DNA of 5,121 nt from an uncultured Kineothrix sp. (GTDB taxonomy: Bacteria > Bacillota > Clostridia > Lachnospirales > Lachnospiraceae). Positions within the stretch are counted from its first letter, which is position 1. Each line of letters begins with the position of its first letter. Under the pieces are notes generated by a model. That model was not told where the DNA came from and did not search any database. It saw nothing but the letters and a program-made list of their open reading frames with translations. Below, one piece after another: positions 1-5,051 of the stretch. The stretch spans positions 1-5,121 of the forward strand of contig CAJUSR010000057.1 in assembly GCA_910588855.1 (NCBI GenBank), read 5' to 3'. The translations under genes and the position numbers were made by a program.

Positions 1-20
1 AGTGTCGAAGACACTTTTTT
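1..20 (+). terminator. Rho-independent terminator, cut by the left edge
   Basis: AGTGTC and GACACT (1-6 and 10-15) pair around a GAA triloop, and a run of T follows to position 20. This is the hairpin plus U-tract shape of an intrinsic terminator reading rightward, presumably for a gene to the left of the window. The stem may continue beyond base 1. The T-run is also the first part of the palindrome at 13-64. Confidence 0.55.
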
Positions 21-64
21 ACCATATAGGAAAGTTCTCCGAATTTCCCATATGGTAAAAAAGT
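13..64. repeat. Long palindrome, member of a repeat seen at both window ends
   Basis: Arms 13-33 and 44-64 are inverted copies of each other over 21 bp with one mismatch, around the loop GTTCTCCGAA (34-43). Read on the minus strand the mismatch becomes a G-U pair, so RNA of that strand would pair throughout. The arms start with T and end with A, so no U-tract follows the stem on either strand; it is not a normal terminator. The first 18 bases of the left arm (14-31) recur exactly at 5052-5069. It is best described as a short palindromic intergenic repeat; its function is unknown. Confidence 0.7.
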
Positions 65-70
65 AATTAT

Positions 71-120
71 CGCACTGCGGCGGAGGGGGAGCATGTCGCT
101 GTCGCGACCCGCCGCAGGCG
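71..120. other. GC-rich hairpin, possible structured RNA segment
   Basis: CTGCGGCGG (75-83) pairs perfectly with CCGCCGCAG (109-117). Three more pairs (71-73 with 118-120) form past a bulged A at 74. The enclosed part contains the self-complementary GTCGCGAC (101-108). The hairpin abuts the terminator at 121-148, so the pair may be the 3' end of a small transcript or of an upstream mRNA. I see no reading frame with a ribosome site here. It is much more GC-rich than its surroundings. Confidence 0.45.
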
Positions 121-148
121 GAGAATCCTGCAAGCAGGATTCTTTTTT
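121..148 (+). terminator. Strong Rho-independent terminator
   Basis: AGAATCCTG (122-130) and CAGGATTCT (135-143) form a perfect 9-bp stem with loop CAAG, followed by T up to position 148. This is a textbook intrinsic terminator on the plus strand. It isolates the tre promoter downstream from transcription entering from the left. Confidence 0.85.
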
Positions 149-196
149 ACGCAGCTCCATGCAGAGGAAATATGCCGATATGCAGCGCACGGGGCG

Positions 197-238
197 CAAC
201 GAGTAGAGGAAGATGATACTTCTCTACTCGATTGTTTT
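197..238 (+). terminator. Terminator-like hairpin upstream of the tre promoter
   Basis: CGAGTAGAG (200-208) pairs with CTCTACTCG (222-230). The stem extends by CAA (197-199) with TTG (232-234) past a bulged A at 231, and TTTT follows (235-238). The loop is 13 bases and the T-run is short, so termination would be weak. It could instead be a structural or protein-binding element. There is no gene between it and the terminator at 121-148. Confidence 0.4.
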
Positions 239-256
239 GGCTGTATGCTTAGGGAA

Positions 257-270
257 AGAAAGCGCTTATA
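257..270. promoter_or_regulatory. Possible catabolite-responsive element (cre)
   Basis: The 14 bases AGAAAGCGCTTATA match 9 of the 11 fixed positions of the Firmicutes cre consensus TGWAANCGNTNWCA, differing at its first and thirteenth positions. CcpA control of trehalose genes is common in Firmicutes. The site lies about 80 bases before the predicted transcription start and next to the first operator. A two-mismatch site can occur by chance. Confidence 0.3.
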
Positions 271-283
271 TTCAATCAAAAAC

Positions 284-295
284 TTGTTTAAACAA
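284..295. promoter_or_regulatory. Operator copy 1 (perfect 12-bp palindrome)
   Basis: TTGTTTAAACAA is a perfect palindrome just upstream of the -35 box. Its core GTTTAAAC fits GT-N-TA-N-AC, the half-site pattern known for the HutC branch of GntR regulators, to which the trehalose repressor TreR belongs. It is the first of three related sites centred at about 289.5, 323.5 and 360.5. The TreR assignment is inferred from the site and the downstream gene; no regulator gene lies in the window. Confidence 0.65.
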
Positions 296-312
296 ATATC
301 ATGCAAAAGGTA

Positions 313-341
313 TTGACATGTTCAAACAAGCGTGCTATAAA
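313..341 (+). promoter_or_regulatory. Sigma-A promoter of the tre transcript
   Basis: A perfect -35 box TTGACA (313-318), a 17-base spacer and a -10 box TATAAA (336-341) are preceded by TG at 333-334, which makes an extended -10. Transcription should start near 347-349. It is intrinsically strong, and operator copy 2 lies inside its spacer, so tight repression is expected. It drives the treP relic and then treA. Confidence 0.88.
319..328. promoter_or_regulatory. Operator copy 2, within the promoter spacer
   Basis: TGTTCAAACA matches the palindrome of copies 1 and 3 with one change (C for T at 323, which breaks symmetry at the centre). It lies wholly between the -35 and -10 boxes, so a bound repressor would block RNA polymerase directly. 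With its flanks (CATG on the left, CAAG on the right) it resembles copy 3 more than copy 1. Confidence 0.6.
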
Positions 342-355
342 ATAATAAAAGGTCA

Positions 356-365
356 TGTTTAAACA
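356..365. promoter_or_regulatory. Operator copy 3, just after the transcription start
   Basis: TGTTTAAACA is a perfect palindrome about 10-15 bases after the predicted start. The flanks (CATG on the left, CAAG on the right) match those of copy 2. Centre-to-centre distances between the three copies are about 34 and 37 bases, which are not whole DNA turns but bracket the promoter closely. An operator at this place usually acts by blocking initiation or escape. Confidence 0.65.
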
Positions 366-393
366 AGTTAAAAACGAGTGGAGGAATAAAGGA

Positions 394-503
394 ATGGGGG
401 AGTATGAAGAGGCAAAAAGACTATTGCGTCTGACAGGCGCAAAGGGGGCGCTATGGCAGTCTTGTTAGCAGAAGTTGGAGACAATGTTTTAAGGGATTTT
501 TAA
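394..503 (+). pseudogene. Relic of a trehalose PTS permease start (EIIB domain)
   Basis: A good ribosome site, GGAGGA (380-385), sits 8 bases before ATG 394. The frame reads MGEYEEAKRLLRLTGAKG and hits TAG at 466-468 after 24 residues. That opening resembles the N-terminus of PTS EIIB domains of the glucose/trehalose family, which as I remember them begin roughly MGxYEExAKxLL and continue GGKENIAAVxHC. Reading the frame that contains AAA 441-443 gives KGGAMAV followed by LLAEVGDNVLRDF and stop TAA 501-503, so A-V falls where the family has it. This fits a one-base loss near 436-443. The active-site Cys and everything after it are missing. It sits where treP lies in the Bacillus treP-treA order. 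It could instead be a leader peptide; the family call rests on a short match and is tentative. Confidence 0.4.
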
Positions 504-514
504 AGGATAAAGAA

Positions 515-2188
515 ATGAGGTGCAATATGGCGGATTTTAGGGATAAAGTGGTTTACCAGATATATCCGAAATCGTTTCGGGATACGAATGGGGATGGATT
601 TGGGGATATCCCCGGAATAATTGAAAAATTAGATTATTTGCAGGGATTAGGGGTGGACTATTTATGGCTGACGCCATTTTTTCCATCGCCGCAAAATGAC
701 AATGGGTATGACGTTGCAGATTACTGCGCGATAGACCCTAAGTTTGGAACAATGGCAGATTTGGAAGAACTAATTGCGAAGGGGGAAGAAAGAGGGATTG
801 GGCTGATGCTTGACATGGTATTCAACCATACCTCTACGGAACACGTATGGTTCCGGAAAGCACTGGCAGGAGAGGAAGAATACCAGAAGTATTATATTTT
901 TAAGGATGGTATCCCGGAACAGCCCCCAACGAACTGGCAGTCAAAATTTGGTGGTTCCGCGTGGGAATATGTGCCGGGTTTAAAAAAATGGTATCTCCGA
1001 TTGTACGATGTGACACAGGCGGATTTGAACTGGGATAACCCAAAAGTCCGTGAGGAATTAAAAGAAGTTCTTCGATTTTGGAAAAACAAAGGCATTGGGG
1101 CATTCCGGTTTGATGTAATCAATCTGGTTTCCAAACCGGAGCGGATGGAAGATGATTTTGAGGGGGATGGGCGGAGATTTTACAGTGACGGTCCTCATAT
1201 ACATGAGTATTTGAAAGAACTGGTAAAAGACGCAGGTATTGAAGATTTTGTAACGGTAGGCGAGATGTCTTCTACATCGTTAGAACATTGCATCCGATAT
1301 TCGGCGCCAAAGGAAAAAGAGCTTTCTATGTGCTTTAACTTTCATCACCTGAAAACTGACTATAAAAACGGCGATAAATGGGCGCTTATGCCTACGGATT
1401 ATAGGAAGTTAAAGGGGCTTTTTATGGAATGGCAGATGGGGATGCAAAAAGGGGATGGCTGGAACGCCTTGTTCTGGTGCAACCATGACCAACCCCGCAT
1501 TGTAAGCAGAATGGGAGACGAAGGCATCTATTGGAGGGAATCGGCGAAAATGTTGGCTGGCATGATTCATTTTATGCGGGGAACCCCGTATATTTACCAG
1601 GGGGAAGAGATTGGGATGCTGAATGCCCATTATCCATCCATAGAACAATATAGAGATGTGGAAAGCCTGAATTATTATCGGATTTTGTTAGAGCAGGGAA
1701 AGACGACAGAAGAAGCGGTTGCCACATTGGCAGCCAGATCACGGGACAACAGCAGAACGCCTATGCAGTGGAATGGAGAAAAATATGGTGGGTTTTCCGA
1801 GGCAGAGCCGTGGATTCCCATGTCTGCCGGGTTTAGGGAAGAAATTACGGTAGAAGCGCAGCAAAAGGATAGCGATTCCGTTTTTACATTCTATAAAAAG
1901 ATAATTGCAATGAGAAAAAAATACCCGGTAATTGCAAAAGGGGAAATTTCTTTTTCTGAAACAGGAACAGACATGGTTCTGGCATATGAAAGAATGCTGG
2001 AAGGGCAGCGGATTGTAGTGCTTTGTAATCTGGATAGAAAGAAGCAAGATATAAAAGTGGACGGAGAGTGGGGCAGCTATCGGATACTGTTGGGAAATTA
2101 CAAGCAACGGGAAATAGATATGGAAAAAGAAATATATACGATGGAGCCATATGAGTTTATCGTCCTTGGAAACGTAGAAGAAATGTAA
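515..2188 (+). CDS. treA: Trehalose-6-phosphate hydrolase (GH13)
   Basis: This cytoplasmic enzyme splits trehalose 6-phosphate, the product of PTS uptake, into glucose and glucose 6-phosphate. At 557 residues it has the usual family length. Visible GH13 features are the metal-loop DTNGDG (23-28), region I DMVFNH (100-105), the nucleophile D200 in FRFDVIN, the acid/base E250 in VGEMSSTS, and the transition-state D325 in NHDQPR. The stretches EMSSTSLEHCIRY, FNFHHLK and WNALFWCNHDQPRIVSR are typical of TreA/TreC and unlike oligo-1,6-glucosidase, which has EMPG after the acid/base. A beta-sandwich C-terminal domain follows from about 470. ATG 515 has AAAGGA 7 bases upstream. ATG 527 (MADFRDKVVYQ) has GAGGTG close upstream and is an equally credible start, giving 553 residues. 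It is served by the promoter at 313-341. No intrinsic terminator follows it. The gene is also called treC in enterobacteria. Confidence 0.95.
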   Translation: MRCNMADFRDKVVYQIYPKSFRDTNGDGFGDIPGIIEKLDYLQGLGVDYLWLTPFFPSPQNDNGYDVADYCAIDPKFGTMADLEELIAKGEERGIGLMLDMVFNHTSTEHVWFRKALAGEEEYQKYYIFKDGIPEQPPTNWQSKFGGSAWEYVPGLKKWYLRLYDVTQADLNWDNPKVREELKEVLRFWKNKGIGAFRFDVINLVSKPERMEDDFEGDGRRFYSDGPHIHEYLKELVKDAGIEDFVTVGEMSSTSLEHCIRYSAPKEKELSMCFNFHHLKTDYKNGDKWALMPTDYRKLKGLFMEWQMGMQKGDGWNALFWCNHDQPRIVSRMGDEGIYWRESAKMLAGMIHFMRGTPYIYQGEEIGMLNAHYPSIEQYRDVESLNYYRILLEQGKTTEEAVATLAARSRDNSRTPMQWNGEKYGGFSEAEPWIPMSAGFREEITVEAQQKDSDSVFTFYKKIIAMRKKYPVIAKGEISFSETGTDMVLAYERMLEGQRIVVLCNLDRKKQDIKVDGEWGSYRILLGNYKQREIDMEKEIYTMEPYEFIVLGNVEEM

Positions 2189-2204
2189 AAGATTAGAAGA
2201 GGAA

Positions 2205-2375
2205 GCGGAGCCGTGGACAACAGCCGTACCCTATTGACGATAGGGCATCTGGCGACCACCAGGCATTCGACCGGGAACGGCTTGTGGAGCATTAGCGGCG
2301 GCAGGGGCGGCTTTCCGGCCTTTGGAGGAACAAAGGCCGGAAGCCAAGCCGGCACCGCTAACGGTTGCCCTGGAA
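2205..2375. other. GC-rich, highly structured island of unknown function
   Basis: By my count 2221-2370 is about 64% G+C, against about 43% in a sample of treA (541-600). It can fold into several hairpins. AGCCGT (2222-2227) pairs with ACGGCT (2277-2282), enclosing CCCTAT/ATAGGG (2229-2234/2240-2245) and CTGG/CCAG (2249-2252/2259-2262). A second unit pairs 2292-2298 with 2355-2361 around the long stem at 2309-2345. No arm is followed by a U-tract on either strand. The plus frame without stops here runs on antisense to the next gene, and no frame is convincing as a protein. It may be a structured RNA, a scrap of a mobile element, or a GC-rich barrier between two converging genes. I do not recognise it. 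Confidence 0.5.
2309..2345. repeat. Inverted repeat with 11-bp perfect arms
   Basis: TTCCGGCCTTT (2313-2323) and AAAGGCCGGAA (2332-2342) are perfect inverted copies around the 8-base loop GGAGGAAC. Past one bulged T (2312) three more pairs form (2309-2311 with 2343-2345). It is the most stable element of the GC-rich island and sits between the 3' ends of the two converging genes. It lacks a T-run on both strands, so it is not a standard intrinsic terminator, though it could slow polymerase or protect 3' ends. Confidence 0.75.
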
Positions 2376-2382
2376 CATGCTG

Positions 2383-2658
2383 CTATGCTTTTTTCCAGCG
2401 TTTTAATGTGGGGAACCACTCAAGCATGCGTTTTCTTGCTTCGGTTTCATCCATATCCGGGTTTGCTGCCGCCATATTGGGCACGCATATTTCAATCATT
2501 TCTTCCATAGTGCCTTGGAAAGTAAATGCCCCCTTTTCAAAACAATACTTGCAATATTCTTCATTTTTACTGCCATCGGCATTTGTTCCGTACAACTCGT
2601 CCGTATCGCCCATAGGCATACCGCAGCACTGGCAAAATCTCTGGTTCATTTCTTTCAT
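2383..2658 (-). CDS. Small putative zinc-ribbon protein
   Basis: This 91-residue protein has two Cys pairs, C9-x2-C12 (in FCQCCGMPM) and C36-x2-C39 (in YCKYCF), separated by the phrase ELYGTNADGSKNEEYC. Its C-terminal half is acidic and helical and ends FPTLKRWKKA. This is the pattern of the 'putative zinc ribbon' family (as I recall, Pfam Zn_ribbon_2), small proteins common in Firmicutes whose biochemical role is unknown; metal binding is the only safe prediction. An upstream TTG at 2664 lies only 2 bases from the ribosome site GGAGG (2671-2667), whereas ATG 2658 is 8 bases away, so I place the start at 2658. Its promoter and a WYL-type operator lie between it and the regulator gene upstream, which points to control by that regulator. 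It converges on treA. Confidence 0.85.
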   Translation of the reverse strand: MKEMNQRFCQCCGMPMGDTDELYGTNADGSKNEEYCKYCFEKGAFTFQGTMEEMIEICVPNMAAANPDMDETEARKRMLEWFPTLKRWKKA

Positions 2659-2722
2659 GTTCAAAACCTCCGTTTTTTCTGATATGTTTAAAATTTGCGT
2701 ATAGCTCTCCTGCTATGAATAG

Positions 2723-2731
2723 AATATAGCA
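2723..2731 (-). promoter_or_regulatory. Extended -10 promoter for the zinc-ribbon gene
   Basis: On the minus strand TGC-TATATT (2731-2723) is a good extended -10 element about 65 bases before the ATG. The only good -35 match, TTGACA (2756-2751), is 22 bases away, too far for a normal sigma-A spacer. No decent hexamer sits at 16-18 bases. The promoter therefore depends on the extended -10, or on an activator. A short hairpin ATAGC/GCTAT (2701-2705/2712-2716) would lie in the leader RNA. Confidence 0.5.
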
Positions 2732-2740
2732 CACATATCC

Positions 2741-2755
2741 TGACACCTTTTGTCA
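2741..2755. promoter_or_regulatory. TGACA-N5-TGTCA operator palindrome
   Basis: TGACA (2741-2745) and TGTCA (2751-2755) are perfect inverted half-sites around CCTTT. The site lies just upstream of the zinc-ribbon gene's -10 element, and its last three bases are the stop codon of the WYL regulator gene. Its place between a regulator and a small downstream gene suggests that the regulator's dimer binds here. That pairing is inference. I see no second perfect copy before the regulator itself. Confidence 0.5.
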
Positions 2756-3649
2756 AGGTTTATTTTTTTCATAAATTTCCAGTGCCTGTTTTGCCAGAAT
2801 TTTTTTCAAATATTTTGGTTCAATGATATCGACTTGTGTTCCGAAGGAAAGAAGATACCCGATAAGCCATGCATCAATTGGCATTTCGGCATAAGCGATT
2901 AAATCGCCGTTTTTTTGCTTTTCAATTTGTGTTTCGTCAAATTCATCATAGACGCGATATGCAATTTCTTTTGAAAACAAAAGGGCAATACGGGGATATG
3001 GCGACTGTGGGCTGCTTATTGTCTCAGGGTAAGGCATTGGCACAAAAGTCTGCTCCAATAGTTCCGGTTCAGAAATCCGGTTTAATTTGAATATACGGAA
3101 GTCTTGCTTTTTGAGGCAGAACGCTTTTAGATACCATTCTTTTGAACGATAGGATAGCTTTAACGGCTGGACAATACGTTCCGTTTTTTCGCTTCTCGTA
3201 TTTTCGTAAACTATCTTTACTTCTTTATGCTTTATCACTGCCAGCCTTAGCAATTCAAATTTCGCGTTATCGCCGGCGGATTTCCCCCAACGTGAAAAAT
3301 CCACTTCAAGCCAGTTTTCCGTATTTACATGAAAAAGGGCGGATAACTTTGTCAGTATTTCTTCCCCGGAGGTGTAACCCGTGGCAGGTATACTTTGTAA
3401 TGAGGCTAATATGTCCTGTTTTTCATTATCGGATAGGAATGCCCGGTCCAAAGTGAACCCATGTAATAAATAGATTCCGCCGTTTCTTCCCGGTTCGGCA
3501 TAAACCGGGATGCCAGCACTGCTTAACGCTTCTACATCACGGTAAATTGTCCTTTGGGAAACTTCTAATTTATCTGCCAATTCGGGGGCTGTGGCATGCC
3601 CTCTGTCTAAAAGATAATATAAAATTCTAAATAAGCGGCTATCTGACAT
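2753..3649 (-). CDS. WYL-domain transcriptional regulator (YafY/DeoR-like)
   Basis: The 298-residue protein has an N-terminal winged helix-turn-helix (about 5-60) with the recognition helix SQRTIYRDVEAL (31-42) and the wing GRNGGIYLL. A WYL domain (about 133-200) has the signature W172-Y173-L174 and the following KLNRI. A C-terminal extension (about 218-298) completes it. WYL domains are thought to bind a ligand or nucleic acid and to modulate DNA binding; the signal here is unknown. ATG 3649 has GGGAGG (3662-3657) 7 bases upstream. The frame stays open a further 31 codons to 3742, but that would run through the alcohol dehydrogenase terminator and ignore the ribosome site. The gene follows that terminator, so it needs its own promoter in 3650-3721, where I find no clear boxes. 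The zinc-ribbon gene downstream is a probable target. Confidence 0.9.
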   Translation of the reverse strand: MSDSRLFRILYYLLDRGHATAPELADKLEVSQRTIYRDVEALSSAGIPVYAEPGRNGGIYLLHGFTLDRAFLSDNEKQDILASLQSIPATGYTSGEEILTKLSALFHVNTENWLEVDFSRWGKSAGDNAKFELLRLAVIKHKEVKIVYENTRSEKTERIVQPLKLSYRSKEWYLKAFCLKKQDFRIFKLNRISEPELLEQTFVPMPYPETISSPQSPYPRIALLFSKEIAYRVYDEFDETQIEKQKNGDLIAYAEMPIDAWLIGYLLSFGTQVDIIEPKYLKKILAKQALEIYEKNKP

Positions 3650-3721
3650 CGTTATACCTCCCGAAATAAAAATGCCATAAAAGTATTGCCATAGTTTGAT
3701 AAGTTCTGGCAGCTTGAAAGC

Positions 3722-3755
3722 AAAAAACCGGAATCCCGGCAATAAAGGGATTCCG
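3722..3755 (-). terminator. Rho-independent terminator of the alcohol dehydrogenase gene
   Basis: Read on the minus strand, CGGAATCCC (3755-3747) and GGGATTCCG (3737-3729) form a perfect 9-bp stem with a 9-base loop, followed by G and six T (3728-3722). It lies 33 bases after the dehydrogenase stop codon and separates that gene from the regulator gene. The plus-strand reading has no proper T-run, so it acts mainly leftward. Confidence 0.9.
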
Positions 3756-3787
3756 ATTTATATGTTTACAGTTAGTGTGGGATTATG

Positions 3788-4969
3788 TTAAAAATCCACT
3801 TCTGTGCCATAATAAATGCATGTAAATAATTTTTCCATAGCAGCGGGGTCGATTGTCCTCGGGTTGGAGCCGGTGCATGCATCGCCTACTGCCAGTTCGG
3901 AAATTTTTGCAATTTTTTCTTTAAATTCGGTTTCGATGATGCCGAAATCTTTCAATGTTTTCGGGATATTCAGTTTAACATTGAAAGCATCGATTTTTTC
4001 GCAAAGGCTGTTGATTAATGCCTGCTCAGATGTACCGGAAAGCCCCATTCTGCGTGCAATCTCCGCATAGCGGGATGCTGCTGTAGGCTCTTTTGCGTTG
4101 TATTTAATGACAAAAGGAAGGTACATAGCATTAGCGCATCCGTGGGTAATGTGCCCTGTGGAGAAAGCAGCGCCGGTTTTGTGTGCCATAGAGTGTACGA
4201 TGCCGAGCAAAGCGTTGGAGAAAGCCATGCCTGCCAGACATTGTGCATAATGCATTTCTTCGCGGGCAGTCATATTGCCGTTGTAGGAAGCGGGAAGGTG
4301 GTCGAATACCATTTCAATCGCCTGAAGAGCCAACGGGTCGGTAAATGAGCAATGCAAAGTGGAAACGTATGCTTCAATTGCGTGTGTCAAGGCATCCATT
4401 CCGGTGTAAGCAACTTGCTTGGGCGGAAGCGCTTCTACAAGTTCGGGGTCAACGATAGCTACATCGGGAGTAATGTTGAAGTCTGCCAACGGGTATTTGA
4501 TGCCTGCCGCATAGTCTGTAATAACGGAAAATGCGGTAACTTCGGTAGCAGTTCCCGATGTGGAAGGGATAGCCGCGAACTTAGCCTTCTGGCGCAGCTC
4601 AGGGAAGTTGAAAGGAATGCACAAATCTTCAAAAGTGGTATCGGGGTATTCATAGAAAGCCCACATTGCCTTGGCTGCATCGATTGGTGAACCGCCGCCC
4701 ATAGCAACAATCCAGTCCGGCTCAAAATCACGCATCGCCTGTGCACCTTTCATGACAGTTTCTACGGAAGGGTCAGGTTCAACACCTTCAAAAAGGCTGA
4801 CTTCCATACCGCCTTCTTTCAAATATCCTACTGCTTTGTCGAGGAAGCCCTGACGTTTCATGGAGCCGCCCCCTACTACAAGGATTGCTTTTTTCCCTTT
4901 TAAGTTTTTCAATTCGGAAAGGCAGCCTTTTCCGTGGTAAATGTCTCTTGGTAAAGTAAATCTGCTCAT
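3788..4969 (-). CDS. Iron-containing alcohol dehydrogenase (class III, butanol-dehydrogenase type)
   Basis: This cytoplasmic NAD(P)H-dependent enzyme interconverts aldehydes and alcohols, usually disposing of fermentation reductant as ethanol or butanol. Counting from ATG 4972 (394 residues), the nucleotide-binding GGGSPID is at 92-98. The metal ligands are D193 and H197 in GMDALTHAIEAY, H260 in VHSMAHKTGAAF and H277 in HGCANA. The stretch IPSTSGTATEVTAFSVITD (135-153) is typical of the family and of the AdhE C-terminal domain, but no acetaldehyde dehydrogenase domain is attached; full length is normal for a stand-alone enzyme. GGAGG (4980-4976) is 3 bases from ATG 4972 and 6 from ATG 4969, so the second Met (MSRF, 393 residues) is the likelier start. 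Its own promoter and terminator make it monocistronic. Substrate preference and NADH versus NADPH cannot be read from the sequence. Confidence 0.95.
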   Translation of the reverse strand: MSRFTLPRDIYHGKGCLSELKNLKGKKAILVVGGGSMKRQGFLDKAVGYLKEGGMEVSLFEGVEPDPSVETVMKGAQAMRDFEPDWIVAMGGGSPIDAAKAMWAFYEYPDTTFEDLCIPFNFPELRQKAKFAAIPSTSGTATEVTAFSVITDYAAGIKYPLADFNITPDVAIVDPELVEALPPKQVAYTGMDALTHAIEAYVSTLHCSFTDPLALQAIEMVFDHLPASYNGNMTAREEMHYAQCLAGMAFSNALLGIVHSMAHKTGAAFSTGHITHGCANAMYLPFVIKYNAKEPTAASRYAEIARRMGLSGTSEQALINSLCEKIDAFNVKLNIPKTLKDFGIIETEFKEKIAKISELAVGDACTGSNPRTIDPAAMEKLFTCIYYGTEVDF

Positions 4970-4983
4970 CATATACCTCCATT

Positions 4984-5016
4984 TATAATAATTTGACTAG
5001 TAATAGTGTTATTATA
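4984..5016. repeat. 8-bp inverted repeat across the dehydrogenase promoter start region
   Basis: TATAATAA (4984-4991) and TTATTATA (5009-5016) are perfect inverted copies 17 bases apart. The distal arm overlaps the -10 box and the proximal arm lies just before the ribosome site. Both arms are pure A/T, so chance is a real explanation; it could be a weak operator or leader hairpin. I do not see a clear Rex-type site (TTGTTAA-N4-TTAACAA) here. Confidence 0.3.
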
Positions 5017-5039
5017 GCTTAATGGAGAAAATAAGGCAA
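5011..5039 (-). promoter_or_regulatory. Sigma-A promoter of the alcohol dehydrogenase gene
   Basis: On the minus strand a perfect -10 box TATAAT (5016-5011) is preceded at exactly 17 bases by TTGCCT (5039-5034), which shares four of six positions with TTGACA. The start would be near 5004, giving a leader of about 35 bases that includes the ribosome site at 4980-4976. Confidence 0.75.
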
Positions 5040-5051
5040 TGTAGGAATCTT

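Noticed and set aside
67..306. 79-codon minus-strand frame across the left intergenic region
   Set aside because: It runs through the GC hairpin and two terminator-like hairpins, and its composition is that of non-coding DNA.
1739..2107. 122-codon minus-strand frame within treA
   Set aside because: It is wholly antisense to the conserved treA coding region, low in recognisable features, and has no plausible ribosome site and promoter arrangement.
515..2188. Oligo-1,6-glucosidase or alpha-glucosidase as the identity of treA
   Set aside because: The sequence after the acid/base Glu is MSSTS, and FNFHHLK and WCNHDQPRIVSR follow the TreA/TreC pattern. The operators upstream and the probable PTS relic also point to trehalose.
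2659..2664. TTG start for the zinc-ribbon protein
   Set aside because: The ribosome site is only 2 bases away from this TTG, while the ATG at 2658 is at a proper 8-base distance.
2213..2704. 163-codon plus-strand reading frame starting at GTG
   Set aside because: Its second half is antisense to the zinc-ribbon gene, which has clear Cys motifs and a good ribosome site, and its first half is the hairpin-rich GC island. The protein has no recognisable domain.
3650..3742. N-terminal extension of the WYL regulator by 31 residues
   Set aside because: It would begin inside the dehydrogenase terminator. The GGGAGG at 3657-3662 points to ATG 3649, and the helix-turn-helix begins normally from there.
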